Positions 9,941 through 17,204 of a DNA stretch of 64,000 bases are shown piece by piece. A program made the position numbers and the translations under genes. Position 1 is the stretch's first letter; each line of letters begins with the position of its first letter. Source of the stretch: an uncultured Clostridia bacterium (GTDB taxonomy: Bacteria > Bacillota > Clostridia > Christensenellales > Aristaeellaceae); the NCBI GenBank assembly GCA_944333055.1, contig CALVKT010000022.1, positions 1 through 64,000 of the forward strand. Direction: 5' to 3'. The notes below the pieces were generated by a model that was given only the letters and a program-made list of their open reading frames with translations, was not told the DNA's origin and did not search any database.

Positions 9941-10843
9941 ATGCGGATGATTGTGCCCCCGGAGAAGGACGGATGGATGCTCTCGCAGCTGCTGCTTCAA
10001 ACGGCGGACGTGCCGGCCTGGGCGGTCAGGGAGGCGATGAGAAAGCGCGACGTGCGCGTCGACGGCGTGCGCATCGACGCCGACGTGCGCGTGCAGGCCG
10101 GACAGGAGATCCGCGCCTTCTGGCCCAAGGCCGCCGTGACCGGCGCGCAGAAGGCATTGCCAAAGCCGGAGGTCGTCTTTGAAGACGCGCACGTTTTGCT
10201 CATCGACAAGCCGCAGGGCTTGCAGAGCCAGAACGAGGAGAACCCGCTCGCGGGCGACAGCGCGCTCACGCGTGTGCTGGCGCATTTGAAGGACGCCGGC
10301 GAACCGACGGACGGCGTGCACCTGTGCCACCGGCTGGACGTACAGACCGGCGGTCTGCTCCTCTTCGTCAAGGACGATGCGGCGTATGAGGCGGCCATGG
10401 AGGCGTTCTCCCGGCGCACGATGCGCAAGTTCTACACCTGCCGCGTCAAGGGATGCCCGTCCGTGCGCGAGGCGACGATGCGCGCGTGGCTGCGCAAGGA
10501 CGCGCGCATTGCCCGCGTCAGCGTCACGGATTATCCCGCGCACGGCGCGCAGGAGATCGTCACCGGCTATCGCGTGACGGATGCGGCGCGGAACGCGCTG
10601 CTGGAGGTGGAGCTGATCACCGGCAGGACGCATCAAATACGCGCGCATCTGGCGCACATCGGGCATCCGATTCTGGGCGATGATAAGTACGGCGATCGCC
10701 TGCTTAACAGGCAGATGGGCGTGCGCCGCCAGCAGCTCTGGGCGACGCGGCTGGAGATGCACGCCGGCGGCGCGCTCGCGTATCTGGATGGGCGCACCTT
10801 TGAGGCCGCCTGGCCGTTTGCAAAGGGGGAGGAGACGCCATGA
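9941..10843 (+). CDS. RluA-family pseudouridine synthase
   Basis: Isomerises uridine to pseudouridine in rRNA or tRNA. The 300-residue product has an N-terminal S4-like RNA-binding region (about 10-65) and the RluA catalytic motif HRLDVQTGGLLLF, with nucleophile Asp133. It also has TGRTHQIRAHLAHIGHPI and LGDDKYGD near the C terminus. Known RluA members usually read HRLD-x-x-T-S-G; here the serine is replaced by Gly. The family has several clostridial paralogues, so the target site (RluC/RluD-like) cannot be fixed from sequence. Its stop overlaps the HAD gene start (ATGA). Confidence 0.92.
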   Translation: MRMIVPPEKDGWMLSQLLLQTADVPAWAVREAMRKRDVRVDGVRIDADVRVQAGQEIRAFWPKAAVTGAQKALPKPEVVFEDAHVLLIDKPQGLQSQNEENPLAGDSALTRVLAHLKDAGEPTDGVHLCHRLDVQTGGLLLFVKDDAAYEAAMEAFSRRTMRKFYTCRVKGCPSVREATMRAWLRKDARIARVSVTDYPAHGAQEIVTGYRVTDAARNALLEVELITGRTHQIRAHLAHIGHPILGDDKYGDRLLNRQMGVRRQQLWATRLEMHAGGALAYLDGRTFEAAWPFAKGEETP

Positions 10844-11691
10844 GGCGCGTGCGGCTCATCGCGCTGGATATGGACGGCACGCTGCTGTGCAGCGATCATC
10901 ATACGCTGCCCGCGCGCAACGTCGAGGCGATTCGCGCGGCGCACGCGCGGGGGATCCGCGTGACGATCAGCACGGGCCGCATGGTCGAGGACGCGAGCGA
11001 CTTCATCCGCCGCTACGATCTGCCCTGCATGATCATCGCAGCGGACGGTGCGCGCGCATGCAGCGGAGCCATGCCGGGCGCGCAGATGCTCTATCGCTGC
11101 GACATGCTGCCTGCGGACGCGCACGCGGCGCTTGACATCCTGCTGCCCTCCGGACTGATGGTCAACGGCTTTGAAGACGGCGTCGTGAGCACGGTGAACC
11201 ACGACACGGGCAGGCGATATCACCTTGCTGCCCGCGGGCTGATCGAAGACCGGTACGGCGAGGCGGCGATTCGCCAGGCGGCGGACAGGGGGATCATGAA
11301 GCTCTTCGCCGTGGGCGACGGGCAGGTCGGCGATGCGCCGGATGCGCGCGTGGCGCGCCTGCGTGCGCAGCTCGCCGGCAGGCTTGACCATCTGCAGATC
11401 ACCAGCTCCGGGCCGGGCAATGTAGAGATCATGCCGGAACGGGCGGGCAAGGGCGCGGCGCTGGCGCATCTGGCGCAGACGCTGGGGCTTTCCCGTGAAA
11501 ACGTCATGGCCGTGGGCGATTCGGACAACGACCTGAGCATGCTCGCGTATGCGGTTCACAGCGTGGCGATGGGCAATGCGTCGCCGGCCGTGCGCGCGAG
11601 GTGCCGCTATGTCACGGACACCAACGACGCGTGCGGCGTGGCGAAGATCATCGAGCGGGTGCTCGTCAGTCAGGAGGGAGAAGATGGCTGA
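10840..11691 (+). CDS. Cof-type HAD hydrolase
   Basis: A 283-residue haloacid dehalogenase phosphatase of the Cof/YidA subfamily. Motif I is ALDMDGTLL (nucleophile Asp10, acid/base Asp12), motif II is the Ser/Thr in TISTGR, and the Mg-binding motif IV is VGDSDNDLSML. The insert between motifs II and III is a type C2 cap. Likely substrates are sugar phosphates or flavin phosphates, but specificity cannot be read from sequence. It overlaps genes on both sides (ATGA with the RluA gene, 8 bases with the DUF362 gene), so expression is coupled. Confidence 0.93.
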   Translation: MRRVRLIALDMDGTLLCSDHHTLPARNVEAIRAAHARGIRVTISTGRMVEDASDFIRRYDLPCMIIAADGARACSGAMPGAQMLYRCDMLPADAHAALDILLPSGLMVNGFEDGVVSTVNHDTGRRYHLAARGLIEDRYGEAAIRQAADRGIMKLFAVGDGQVGDAPDARVARLRAQLAGRLDHLQITSSGPGNVEIMPERAGKGAALAHLAQTLGLSRENVMAVGDSDNDLSMLAYAVHSVAMGNASPAVRARCRYVTDTNDACGVAKIIERVLVSQEGEDG

Positions 11692-12814
11692 GCGGAAGAC
11701 GGTGGTTGCGCTCAGGCGCTGTGCCGATTACGACGATCGGGCAGTGCAGGAGGCGATCGATGCGATCTTTGCGCTGTGCGGCGGCATCGAGCACGTGATC
11801 CGGCCCGGACAGCGCGTGCTCGTCAAGCCGAATCTGCTGATGAAGCGCGCGCCGGATCGGGCGACGACGACCCATCCTGCCGTGGCGCGGGCCATCGTGC
11901 GCGCGGTTCAGGCGGCCGGCGCGGCGCCCATCCTGGCGGACAGTCCGGGCGGACCGTATACGCGCGGCATGCTCGCAGGCGTCTATGAGGCGTGCGGCAT
12001 GCGTGCCGTGGCCGAGGAGACGGGCTGCCTGCTCAACGACGACTTCTCCACGACGACGCGCTTTTTTGAGGCGGGCCGTGTCGCGCGGCATCTCGATCTG
12101 CTGGGCGTACTCGATCAGGTGGATGCCGTGATCACCGTCGGCAAGCTCAAGACGCACGGCCTGACGACGATGACCGGCTGTGTCAAGAACCTCTACGGGC
12201 TCGTGCCCGGCACGACGAAGGTCGAGTATCACGCGCGCTATCCGGATGCCGAGCTGTTCACACACATGCTGCTGGATCTGTGCGCCTGCGTCAAGCCCTG
12301 CTTTTCGATCCTCGACGCCATCGAGGGCATGGAGGGAGAAGGCCCGTCCGGCGGCAAGCCCCGGCACATCGGCGCGCTGATCGGCGGGCGCGACCCGCAT
12401 GCGGTAGACGCCGCAGGCGCGCGGCTTATCGGCCTGCGTCCCGAACAGGTGACGACGCTGCACGCCGCCATGCAGCGCGGCATGCTGGGCGATTACGAGG
12501 TGGCGGGCGATGCGCTGGAACCGATGATCCTGCACGACTTTGACGTGCCCATGCGCATGCGCCGCGCAAACTGGGTGAACCTGGTGAGCAGACTCCCGCA
12601 GCGGCTTCGGCCGCGCCCTGTCTTCACCCATCGGAACTGTGATGGATGCGGCACGTGCGTGCGCGCCTGCCCGGCGAAGGCGATTGGCATGGACGAAGCG
12701 CGCAGGCCGCATGTGGATGTCTGTGCGTGCATCCGCTGCTACTGTTGTCAGGAGCTCTGTCACAAGACGGACGTGGTGGTCAAGCGCAATCCGCTCTTTG
12801 CGCTGCTCAAGTGA
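11684..12814 (+). CDS. DUF362 protein with two C-terminal 4Fe-4S motifs
   Basis: A 376-residue protein. The DUF362 domain (about 1-300) shows KPNLLMK, ADSPGGPYTRG and GKLKTHGLTTMTGCVKNLYG, followed by FSILDAIEGMEGEGPSGG. The C terminus is a ferredoxin-like module with CDGCGTCVRACPAKAIGM and a second Cys cluster CACIRCYCCQELC. The family is common in anaerobes and thought to be redox-active, but its reaction is not established. The start is the ATG at 11684, within the end of the HAD gene and preceded by GGAGGGAGA. It is the last gene of the plus-strand run before the AT-rich island. Confidence 0.9.
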   Translation: MAERKTVVALRRCADYDDRAVQEAIDAIFALCGGIEHVIRPGQRVLVKPNLLMKRAPDRATTTHPAVARAIVRAVQAAGAAPILADSPGGPYTRGMLAGVYEACGMRAVAEETGCLLNDDFSTTTRFFEAGRVARHLDLLGVLDQVDAVITVGKLKTHGLTTMTGCVKNLYGLVPGTTKVEYHARYPDAELFTHMLLDLCACVKPCFSILDAIEGMEGEGPSGGKPRHIGALIGGRDPHAVDAAGARLIGLRPEQVTTLHAAMQRGMLGDYEVAGDALEPMILHDFDVPMRMRRANWVNLVSRLPQRLRPRPVFTHRNCDGCGTCVRACPAKAIGMDEARRPHVDVCACIRCYCCQELCHKTDVVVKRNPLFALLK

Positions 12815-12946
12815 GCCGCATGTGATACGGATTTCTGAAGAAAGGTCAAATGCAGCGCGAAGCGAAGAAGGGCGTCTGAGGGATGAAGTCCCCAGGTTTT
12901 AGGGCGGCAGCCCTCACGTCTTCTATGATCACGGCGTAATCGGCGG

Positions 12947-12980
12947 GAACCGCAGCGGGGCGTAGCGACCATTGCGGTTC
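12947..12980. repeat. Palindromic repeat-like element, left border of island
   Basis: Inverted repeat GAACCGCA ... TGCGGTTC enclosing 18 nt that include CGGGGCGTAGCGACC. A related-looking GC-rich hairpin with CCGCAGCG and CGACCGGAGCGAGG occurs at the other end of the AT-rich block (16075-16110). Copy number elsewhere in the genome cannot be checked here. Confidence 0.5.
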
Positions 12981-13024
12981 TGATTGGCCGTTTTCATCAA
13001 GAGTGAGTATGAAAACAAAAAGAG

Positions 13025-13052
13025 AACGCAGGTTTTCATGCCTGCGTTTTTC
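13025..13052. terminator. Bidirectional terminator
   Basis: Stem AACGCAGG / CCTGCGTT (13025-13032, 13041-13048) with an 8-nt loop. On the plus strand TTTTT overlaps and follows the stem. On the minus strand it is followed by CTCTTTTTGTTTTC. It would terminate the minus-strand island genes and any read-through from the DUF362 operon. Confidence 0.8.
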
Positions 13053-13121
13053 TGTGGTCTATGATGCGGATTCGCAATCCATGACTCTGCAATGTATGAG
13101 CAATAGTCCGGAGAGACATGG

Positions 13122-14270
13122 TTATTTCCGATTGGGCTTTCTTTTGACGGCCAACAGCTTCATATAATCGTCAAATTCAGAAGCATCGGCCGGCTCGAAC
13201 ATCACCCATTTTCCGTCGCGATAAGGGATTGCTTCATCATACCGCCTGCAAACGGAATCGGAAAGCGTATCCCGTATTTCTTCAAATTTCTCTCTTTCGT
13301 CTTTGCCGAAAACAATCATAAAGCCGACGCAGCTTTCTCTCGCGTACAGCGCACACAGCGTTTTGCCGCCCCGGCGGTACTTATACTCGTAAGTCCAGTT
13401 CTTGCCGCCGGTGTTCCACAAGCGCTCCATATCGTATTTTTCTTCAACAGCCGCACACAGCTCCCCCCAAACCTCAAACAGGGATTGTCCGAGCAATTCC
13501 GCTAAAGCTGATTGAGTGGGCATGTGCTCAAGCATGGGATCTCCTCCGGAAACCGGGTTCCGTTGTCCACCTGATATGAGTGAATTTGCAGCATCGAAAA
13601 CCGCCTTTATGCTTATTTCTTTGATGCAATGCCGTTTATTCAGCGGATTCCACTTCAATGATTTCTCTGTAAAACCTTTCTTTTCCCACGATTTATACCA
13701 GTAAAGGTAATCATACTGTTCTTTATCGAGCGCGTGGAGATCAGTAACTGAACCATTTTTCACATCCAGTTTTCCTACAAAGCCATAGTCAAACACGCCA
13801 TCGGCATCGCCGCGCATAAAACCAAGAACATAGCCGATGCCTGTTTCATTATCGAATTCCAGATTGTTCAGAACCATTTTTCTCTCATTGGCGAATAAGG
13901 TGCTCACTTTTTCAAATGATTCAGCATCATATATACCCAATTGCGTCCGACAGGAATGGACTGGCTTTTCGATATTGTAGAAATGCCTTCCATCAGGCGT
14001 AAACGCAAAGCCCTCATCCTGGGCCCCAATTCTTGTAACGGTTATCTTTTTTATCAATGATAAAGAATCCAGATCATAAAAGCCCAGGAAGCCTACAGTC
14101 GATTTGACAGCAACAATATTGGTATTTGGTTTGAAAGCCGCGGTATAGGCATAAGGGAAATCCTTGAATTTAGCCAGCTCTTTTCCGTTTGAATCATATA
14201 TGTATACTGTTGCGCCATTACATCCTACACTGTAGGATTCATTCTTGTAGAAGCCCCAGAACTTCCTCAC
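13122..14270 (-). CDS. Beta-propeller-like domain fused to DUF3788
   Basis: A 382-residue protein. The N-terminal about 240 residues look like WD40/YncE-type propeller blades: VYIYDSNGKELAKFKDFPYA, FLGFYDLDSLSLIKKI, FAFTPDGRHFYNIE and LGIYDAESFEKVSTLF. From about residue 245 the protein changes to a DUF3788-type domain with SALAELLGQSL, WNTGGKNWTYEYKYRRGGKT, LCALYARE and DGKWVMFEP. DUF3788 proteins I know of are usually stand-alone at about 130-150 residues, so this is an unusual fusion. The start is the GTG at 14270, six bases after AAGGAGG. An ATG overlapping it by one base would read M-stop in another frame. It is the last gene of the minus-strand island and visibly AT-richer than the core genes. 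Confidence 0.8.
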   Translation of the reverse strand: MRKFWGFYKNESYSVGCNGATVYIYDSNGKELAKFKDFPYAYTAAFKPNTNIVAVKSTVGFLGFYDLDSLSLIKKITVTRIGAQDEGFAFTPDGRHFYNIEKPVHSCRTQLGIYDAESFEKVSTLFANERKMVLNNLEFDNETGIGYVLGFMRGDADGVFDYGFVGKLDVKNGSVTDLHALDKEQYDYLYWYKSWEKKGFTEKSLKWNPLNKRHCIKEISIKAVFDAANSLISGGQRNPVSGGDPMLEHMPTQSALAELLGQSLFEVWGELCAAVEEKYDMERLWNTGGKNWTYEYKYRRGGKTLCALYARESCVGFMIVFGKDEREKFEEIRDTLSDSVCRRYDEAIPYRDGKWVMFEPADASEFDDYMKLLAVKRKPNRK

Positions 14271-14305
14271 ATTCCGCCTCCTTATCGATCATACAACCGC
14301 TCGTG

Positions 14306-14638
14306 TTATCCTTCCAAATTCTCCATAGCGGACGGATTGTTTGCAATGATCGCCCCGACAGCCGCACAGGCTTTCCATTCAGAACAGCCGCCGCAGGTGG
14401 ACACGCCTTTTTCCAAAGCACATTTGCGGATTTCGCACAGATGCTCGCAGAACACCGTTTTCGCTCCGTTTTTGCGGCAGCCCTCGCAGTTGATATGCTC
14501 CGGCAGAATAGGGGCGTGATTCAGCTCCGCCCACAGCTTCGCCGTTTTCTCGCGCAGCGCCTGATCGTCATGGACGGTCGCCATGTATGCGTCGCATTTT
14601 TCGCAGTCCAGCCCGCAGTATCCGATCATATCTCTCAT
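14306..14638 (-). CDS. DUF3795 domain protein
   Basis: A 110-residue Cys-rich protein. MIGYCGLDCEKCDAYMAT is the typical DUF3795 N terminus (C-G-L-x-C-x-x-C). Further cysteines follow in INCEGCR, VFCEHLCEIRKCALE and VSTCGGCSEWKAC, which suggests bound zinc or an iron-sulphur cluster. The family's biochemical role is unknown. The ATG at 14638 is chosen because GAGAGGA lies nine bases upstream; an extension of six residues lacks such a site. It sits between the DUF4177 gene and the propeller-DUF3788 gene, 35 bases from the latter. Confidence 0.88.
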   Translation of the reverse strand: MRDMIGYCGLDCEKCDAYMATVHDDQALREKTAKLWAELNHAPILPEHINCEGCRKNGAKTVFCEHLCEIRKCALEKGVSTCGGCSEWKACAAVGAIIANNPSAMENLEG

Positions 14639-14659
14639 GGGTGATCGTCCTCTCATTTC

Positions 14660-14842
14660 TTATTTTTCATCATCAATTTCACGCTCAAAGATGGAATACT
14701 TCCAGTCATCAGTTCCGGAAATCAAACGCCAGCCCTGTTTCCCGTATTCATTGAGCTTTTCAATATACCGTTCCAACTTGGTGTGCACATGAAACGATGG
14801 CTCTGCGCTTAAATCAACGGTCATATATTCATACTTCTTCAT
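14660..14842 (-). CDS. DUF4177 small protein
   Basis: A 60-residue protein of the DUF4177 type. It begins KKYEYMTVDLS and has the characteristic LNEYGKQGWRLIS turn, which in this family usually reads L-N-x-x-G-x-x-G-W-x-L. The expected compact beta-alpha-beta fold has no known catalytic role. The start ATG at 14842 follows AAAGGCGG. It is the third gene of the minus-strand island, 25 bases after the SRPBCC gene and 21 before the DUF3795 start. Confidence 0.85.
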   Translation of the reverse strand: MKKYEYMTVDLSAEPSFHVHTKLERYIEKLNEYGKQGWRLISGTDDWKYSIFEREIDDEK

Positions 14843-14867
14843 CAGAATCCGCCTTTCTATATGGATG

Positions 14868-15263
14868 CTAAGAAAAGTTCTTCATGATATCCGCAACAAA
14901 CTGTGCCTGCTGCTTTTTCAGGTATGCTTTCACAAAGGGTTTCATCAGCAGCTTTTTTGCTTCCACGCACTCCGTGAAATCGATCTCCGTTTCATGTCCT
15001 TTCTCCGCAAAAACGCCGATCCAATGACCTGACATGTTGCTGTTTTCCATATCAAACGCCCATCGCTTATATGGCTCAACAAGCGTCACGGTAAATGTGG
15101 TAGGGTAGCCGTCTTTGGTATACTCGATAAACTGCTTGTCGCTGATCACCTCTACCTTGCTCAGGTCGCTTCTCCAATTTCCGTAGTTTTCAATGTCCAA
15201 AACCAGTGCCCACACTTGGCGAAGCTCGCCGGGGATCACCGCTTTCATATTTGAGGTCGCCAT
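14868..15263 (-). CDS. SRPBCC (polyketide cyclase/START-like) family protein
   Basis: A 131-residue protein of the SRPBCC helix-grip fold. It has an N-terminal strand and helix with PGELRQVWALVLDIENYGNW, then WRSDLSKVEVI, a central strand set, the basic turn in VEPYKRWAFDMEN, and the long C-terminal helix AYLKKQQAQFVADIMKNF. Members bind hydrophobic ligands in a cavity; the ligand here cannot be predicted. The start is the ATG at 15263, seven bases after AAGGAGGT. It follows the flavin reductase-like gene closely. Confidence 0.85.
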   Translation of the reverse strand: MATSNMKAVIPGELRQVWALVLDIENYGNWRSDLSKVEVISDKQFIEYTKDGYPTTFTVTLVEPYKRWAFDMENSNMSGHWIGVFAEKGHETEIDFTECVEAKKLLMKPFVKAYLKKQQAQFVADIMKNFS

Positions 15264-15281
15264 GTCCGCCACCTCCTTCAA

Positions 15282-15929
15282 TCAGTCGTATTTCTCGATA
15301 TGCACCGTCGCAATCGCCGACTGATTCGGCTCTCCGGTGATCAGGTCCTGCGGCGCCGGAATCAACATCATGAATCCGTCCCTGCCGTATCGCCGTTCAT
15401 AGCCCTGCGCATAGGACGCCTCCACAGAGATATGCTGCACCTGCCCGATCACCATAGCCGTCATCCCCGCACCGCTTAGATCCTGTATGTCTTTCAGGGT
15501 GCATTCCATCGTGAGAAACGCTTCGTCAATAACCGGCGCATGGATCGTTTTGGCATGGGAAAGCGTAAAGCCGCCTGCCGCAAATTCGTCATCGTCCATT
15601 TCGTTGTGGTGAATGGTGTTTACCAGATGGTCATAATGGCTTATGGGAAGGAAGTTGATACAAAAACATGTTTCCCTTTGAATGTTGGCATACGTGTGGG
15701 TATGTTGATATAAGTTTCCCATCACGGCGAAAAAGGCGGTCTTATCGCCGTGAAAGCAGCTCCAGGCATGAAAGCACACATTCGGCTTCCCGTTTTCCTT
15801 CCAGGTGGTGACTGCAAACAGAACATTCGGTATGCCCGCCGTGATCTCAAAGTGGGAGAACAGTTCAAATTCTTCCGGATATGCGGGCTTAAAATACTGG
15901 GGGAAATCCTTCCCGATCTCTATCTTCAT
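15282..15929 (-). CDS. Flavin reductase-like (FMN-binding split-barrel) protein
   Basis: A 215-residue protein with the flavin reductase-like split-barrel signature: NVLFAVTTWKENGKPNVCFH, the FFAVMGNLYQHTHTYANIQR stretch, CFCINFLP, and GFTLSHAKTIHAPVIDEAF. Relatives bind FMN and reduce flavin or an unknown substrate. The start is the ATG at 15929, nine bases after GAAAGG; the frame stays open upstream but runs through GC-rich non-coding sequence and lacks a ribosome-binding site. It is the first gene of the minus-strand island. No clear sigma-A promoter is visible upstream. Confidence 0.85.
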   Translation of the reverse strand: MKIEIGKDFPQYFKPAYPEEFELFSHFEITAGIPNVLFAVTTWKENGKPNVCFHAWSCFHGDKTAFFAVMGNLYQHTHTYANIQRETCFCINFLPISHYDHLVNTIHHNEMDDDEFAAGGFTLSHAKTIHAPVIDEAFLTMECTLKDIQDLSGAGMTAMVIGQVQHISVEASYAQGYERRYGRDGFMMLIPAPQDLITGEPNQSAIATVHIEKYD

Positions 15930-16074
15930 AGCCGTGCCTTTCTCCAATCTGAATGGTGTATGAATCCCAAAATACCGAACGTCCGGATGGATTGGCAAAG
16001 TGAATGGATCCGCCGCAGGATTGCGTTGAAGTTGCTGGGCTTCACAGGGCATGAAGGAATCGTTCATTCCGGCC

Positions 16075-16110
16075 CCGCAGCGTGGAGGCGCTGCGGCGAC
16101 CGGAGCGAGG
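16075..16110. repeat. GC-rich palindrome, right border of island
   Basis: Stem CCGCAGCG / CGCTGCGG (16075-16082, 16089-16096) with loop TGGAGG, followed by CGACCGGAGCGAGG. It lies between the fRMsr stop and the first island gene. There is no T tract on the minus strand. Composition and words (CCGCAGCG, GCGACC) resemble the element at 12947-12980. Confidence 0.5.
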
Positions 16111-16146
16111 CCGCGCCGGCGCGAAAGACTTTGATCAGAATGTGCA

Positions 16147-16662
16147 TCAGGATGAGATTGCGTATCCGATTCGATCAAAATTGCAGCTTTTCTCCAGATG
16201 GCGCGCGAGCAAAAGAAGATACTCCTGGTCGGTTTCGTCAAAACGACCAGGAGTCGGGCTGTCGATATCCAGCACGCCGATCACGCGGCCGGCATGATGC
16301 AGCGGAATGACGATCTCCGCATTGGACGCGCCGTCGCAGGCGATGTGGCCGGGGAAAGCGTGCACGTCCTGCACGCGCTGCACCGCGTCCTGCCGGGCAG
16401 CCGTGCCGCACACGCCCCGGCCCAGCGGGATGCGGATGCAGGCGGGCAGGCCGCAGAAGGGGCCCAGCAGCAGCGCGCCGCCATCCATCAGGTAAAAACC
16501 GCACCAGTTGACTTCCGGCAGCCCTTGATAGAGCAGCGCGGCGGCATTGGCGAGGTTGGCGATGGGGTGTCGCTCGCCGTCCGTCAGGGCGGCGAGCTGC
16601 GAAAGGAGCAGCCGGTAGCGTGCGGCCTTCTCCTGCGGATAGGCGATGACGGAAAAGGACAT
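16147..16662 (-). CDS. msrC: Free methionine-R-sulfoxide reductase (GAF domain)
   Basis: Reduces free methionine-(R)-sulfoxide to methionine in the cytosol. The 171-residue GAF protein has NWCGFYLMDGGALLLGPFCG, PACIRIPLGRGVCGTAA and HAFPGHIACD. Cys75, Cys85 and Cys109 reproduce the 10- and 24-residue spacing of the three active-site cysteines of E. coli fRMsr (Cys84, Cys94, Cys118), so Cys109 is the presumed catalytic residue. The last dozen residues (CNFDRIGYAISS) are encoded by AT-richer DNA and may be a replaced tail at the island junction. It is the last gene of the nrdD-nrdG-dut operon, starting 11 bases after dut. Confidence 0.93.
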   Translation of the reverse strand: MSFSVIAYPQEKAARYRLLLSQLAALTDGERHPIANLANAAALLYQGLPEVNWCGFYLMDGGALLLGPFCGLPACIRIPLGRGVCGTAARQDAVQRVQDVHAFPGHIACDGASNAEIVIPLHHAGRVIGVLDIDSPTPGRFDETDQEYLLLLARHLEKSCNFDRIGYAISS

Positions 16663-16673
16663 GGCGCCTCCTG

Positions 16674-17189
16674 TCAGGCCCGGCTCGTGGAGCCGAAGCC
16701 CCCGTTGCGGGCGGTTTGCACGTCGTCGTCCACGGTGATGCCGAAGGGCAGGAAGATGCCCTGCGCAAACGCCGTGCCAGACGGCACGCGCAGGCCTTTG
16801 CCTTCGCGGTTGTCGTTGGTCATGCGCATGAAGATGTGGCCCTCGTTGTCGGAGCGGGCGTAGTCGCTGTCAATGACGCCGACCGTGTTGTCCAGCTGGA
16901 AGCGATACTTGAAGCCCAAGCCGCTGCGCGGATAGAGCGTCAGCACCCAGCCGTCCTCCATCACGACGCGGATGCCTGTGGGGATCTTGATGCTGCCGCC
17001 GGCGGGCAGCTCAAAGCCGACGGGCGCGAAGAAGTCGTATCCGGCGGAACCGCTGGTCGCGCGGCGCGGGAGCTGAATGTGCTCGTAGGCGAGGACGGCC
17101 TGCTCGATGGTCTGCTGCGGGAACGTGGCGATCCAGTCGCTGACGAAGCGCTGGGGCGATACCTTTTCAAACTTGGCGATGCGTAGCAT
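16674..17189 (-). CDS. dut: dUTP diphosphatase
   Basis: Hydrolyses dUTP to dUMP and pyrophosphate, keeping uracil out of DNA and supplying dUMP for dTMP synthesis. The 171-residue trimeric-type enzyme shows motif 1 SGSAGYDFFAP, motif 2 PRSGLGFKY, motif 3 NTVGVIDSDYARSDNEGHIF, motif 4 GTAFAQGIFLPF and motif 5 NGGFGST. Motif 3 carries a few extra residues (ARSDNE) compared with the common GVIDSDYRGEI form. A 35-40 residue N-terminal extension precedes the core. The ATG at 17189 follows GGAGGA. Its position after nrdG fits dNTP metabolism. Confidence 0.95.
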   Translation of the reverse strand: MLRIAKFEKVSPQRFVSDWIATFPQQTIEQAVLAYEHIQLPRRATSGSAGYDFFAPVGFELPAGGSIKIPTGIRVVMEDGWVLTLYPRSGLGFKYRFQLDNTVGVIDSDYARSDNEGHIFMRMTNDNREGKGLRVPSGTAFAQGIFLPFGITVDDDVQTARNGGFGSTSRA

Positions 17190-17204
17190 GTCTTCCTCCG
17201 TGAT

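Larger units (their letters stand above)
12815..13121. other. 307-bp intergenic region with repeat-like, GC-rich palindromes
   Basis: No convincing gene. It holds a small hairpin AGGGC-GGCA-GCCCT at 12901-12914 (loop GGCA), an 8-bp inverted repeat GAACCGCA / TGCGGTTC at 12947-12954 and 12973-12980 around a GCGGGGCGTAGCGACC core, and a bidirectional terminator at its right end. The texture (AGCGCGAAGCGAAG, GGGGCGTAGCGACC) resembles interspersed non-coding palindromic repeats of clostridial genomes. It marks the left border of the AT-rich segment. Confidence 0.6.

Noticed and set aside
12760-12972. A minus-strand 70-codon frame across the repeat-like intergenic sequence
   Set aside because: It overlaps the end of the DUF362 gene, has no ribosome-binding site, and its Arg/His-rich translation looks like translated repeat DNA.
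14239-14421. A 60-codon minus-strand frame between the DUF3795 and propeller genes
   Set aside because: It overlaps both neighbours in another frame. Both neighbours have good ribosome-binding sites and recognisable domains, so it is a shadow frame.
12815-16150. Integrative element with att sites
   Set aside because: No integrase, tRNA gene or clear direct repeat of att type flanks the AT-rich block. The bordering palindromes are only loosely similar, so it is described as an island and not as a defined mobile element.
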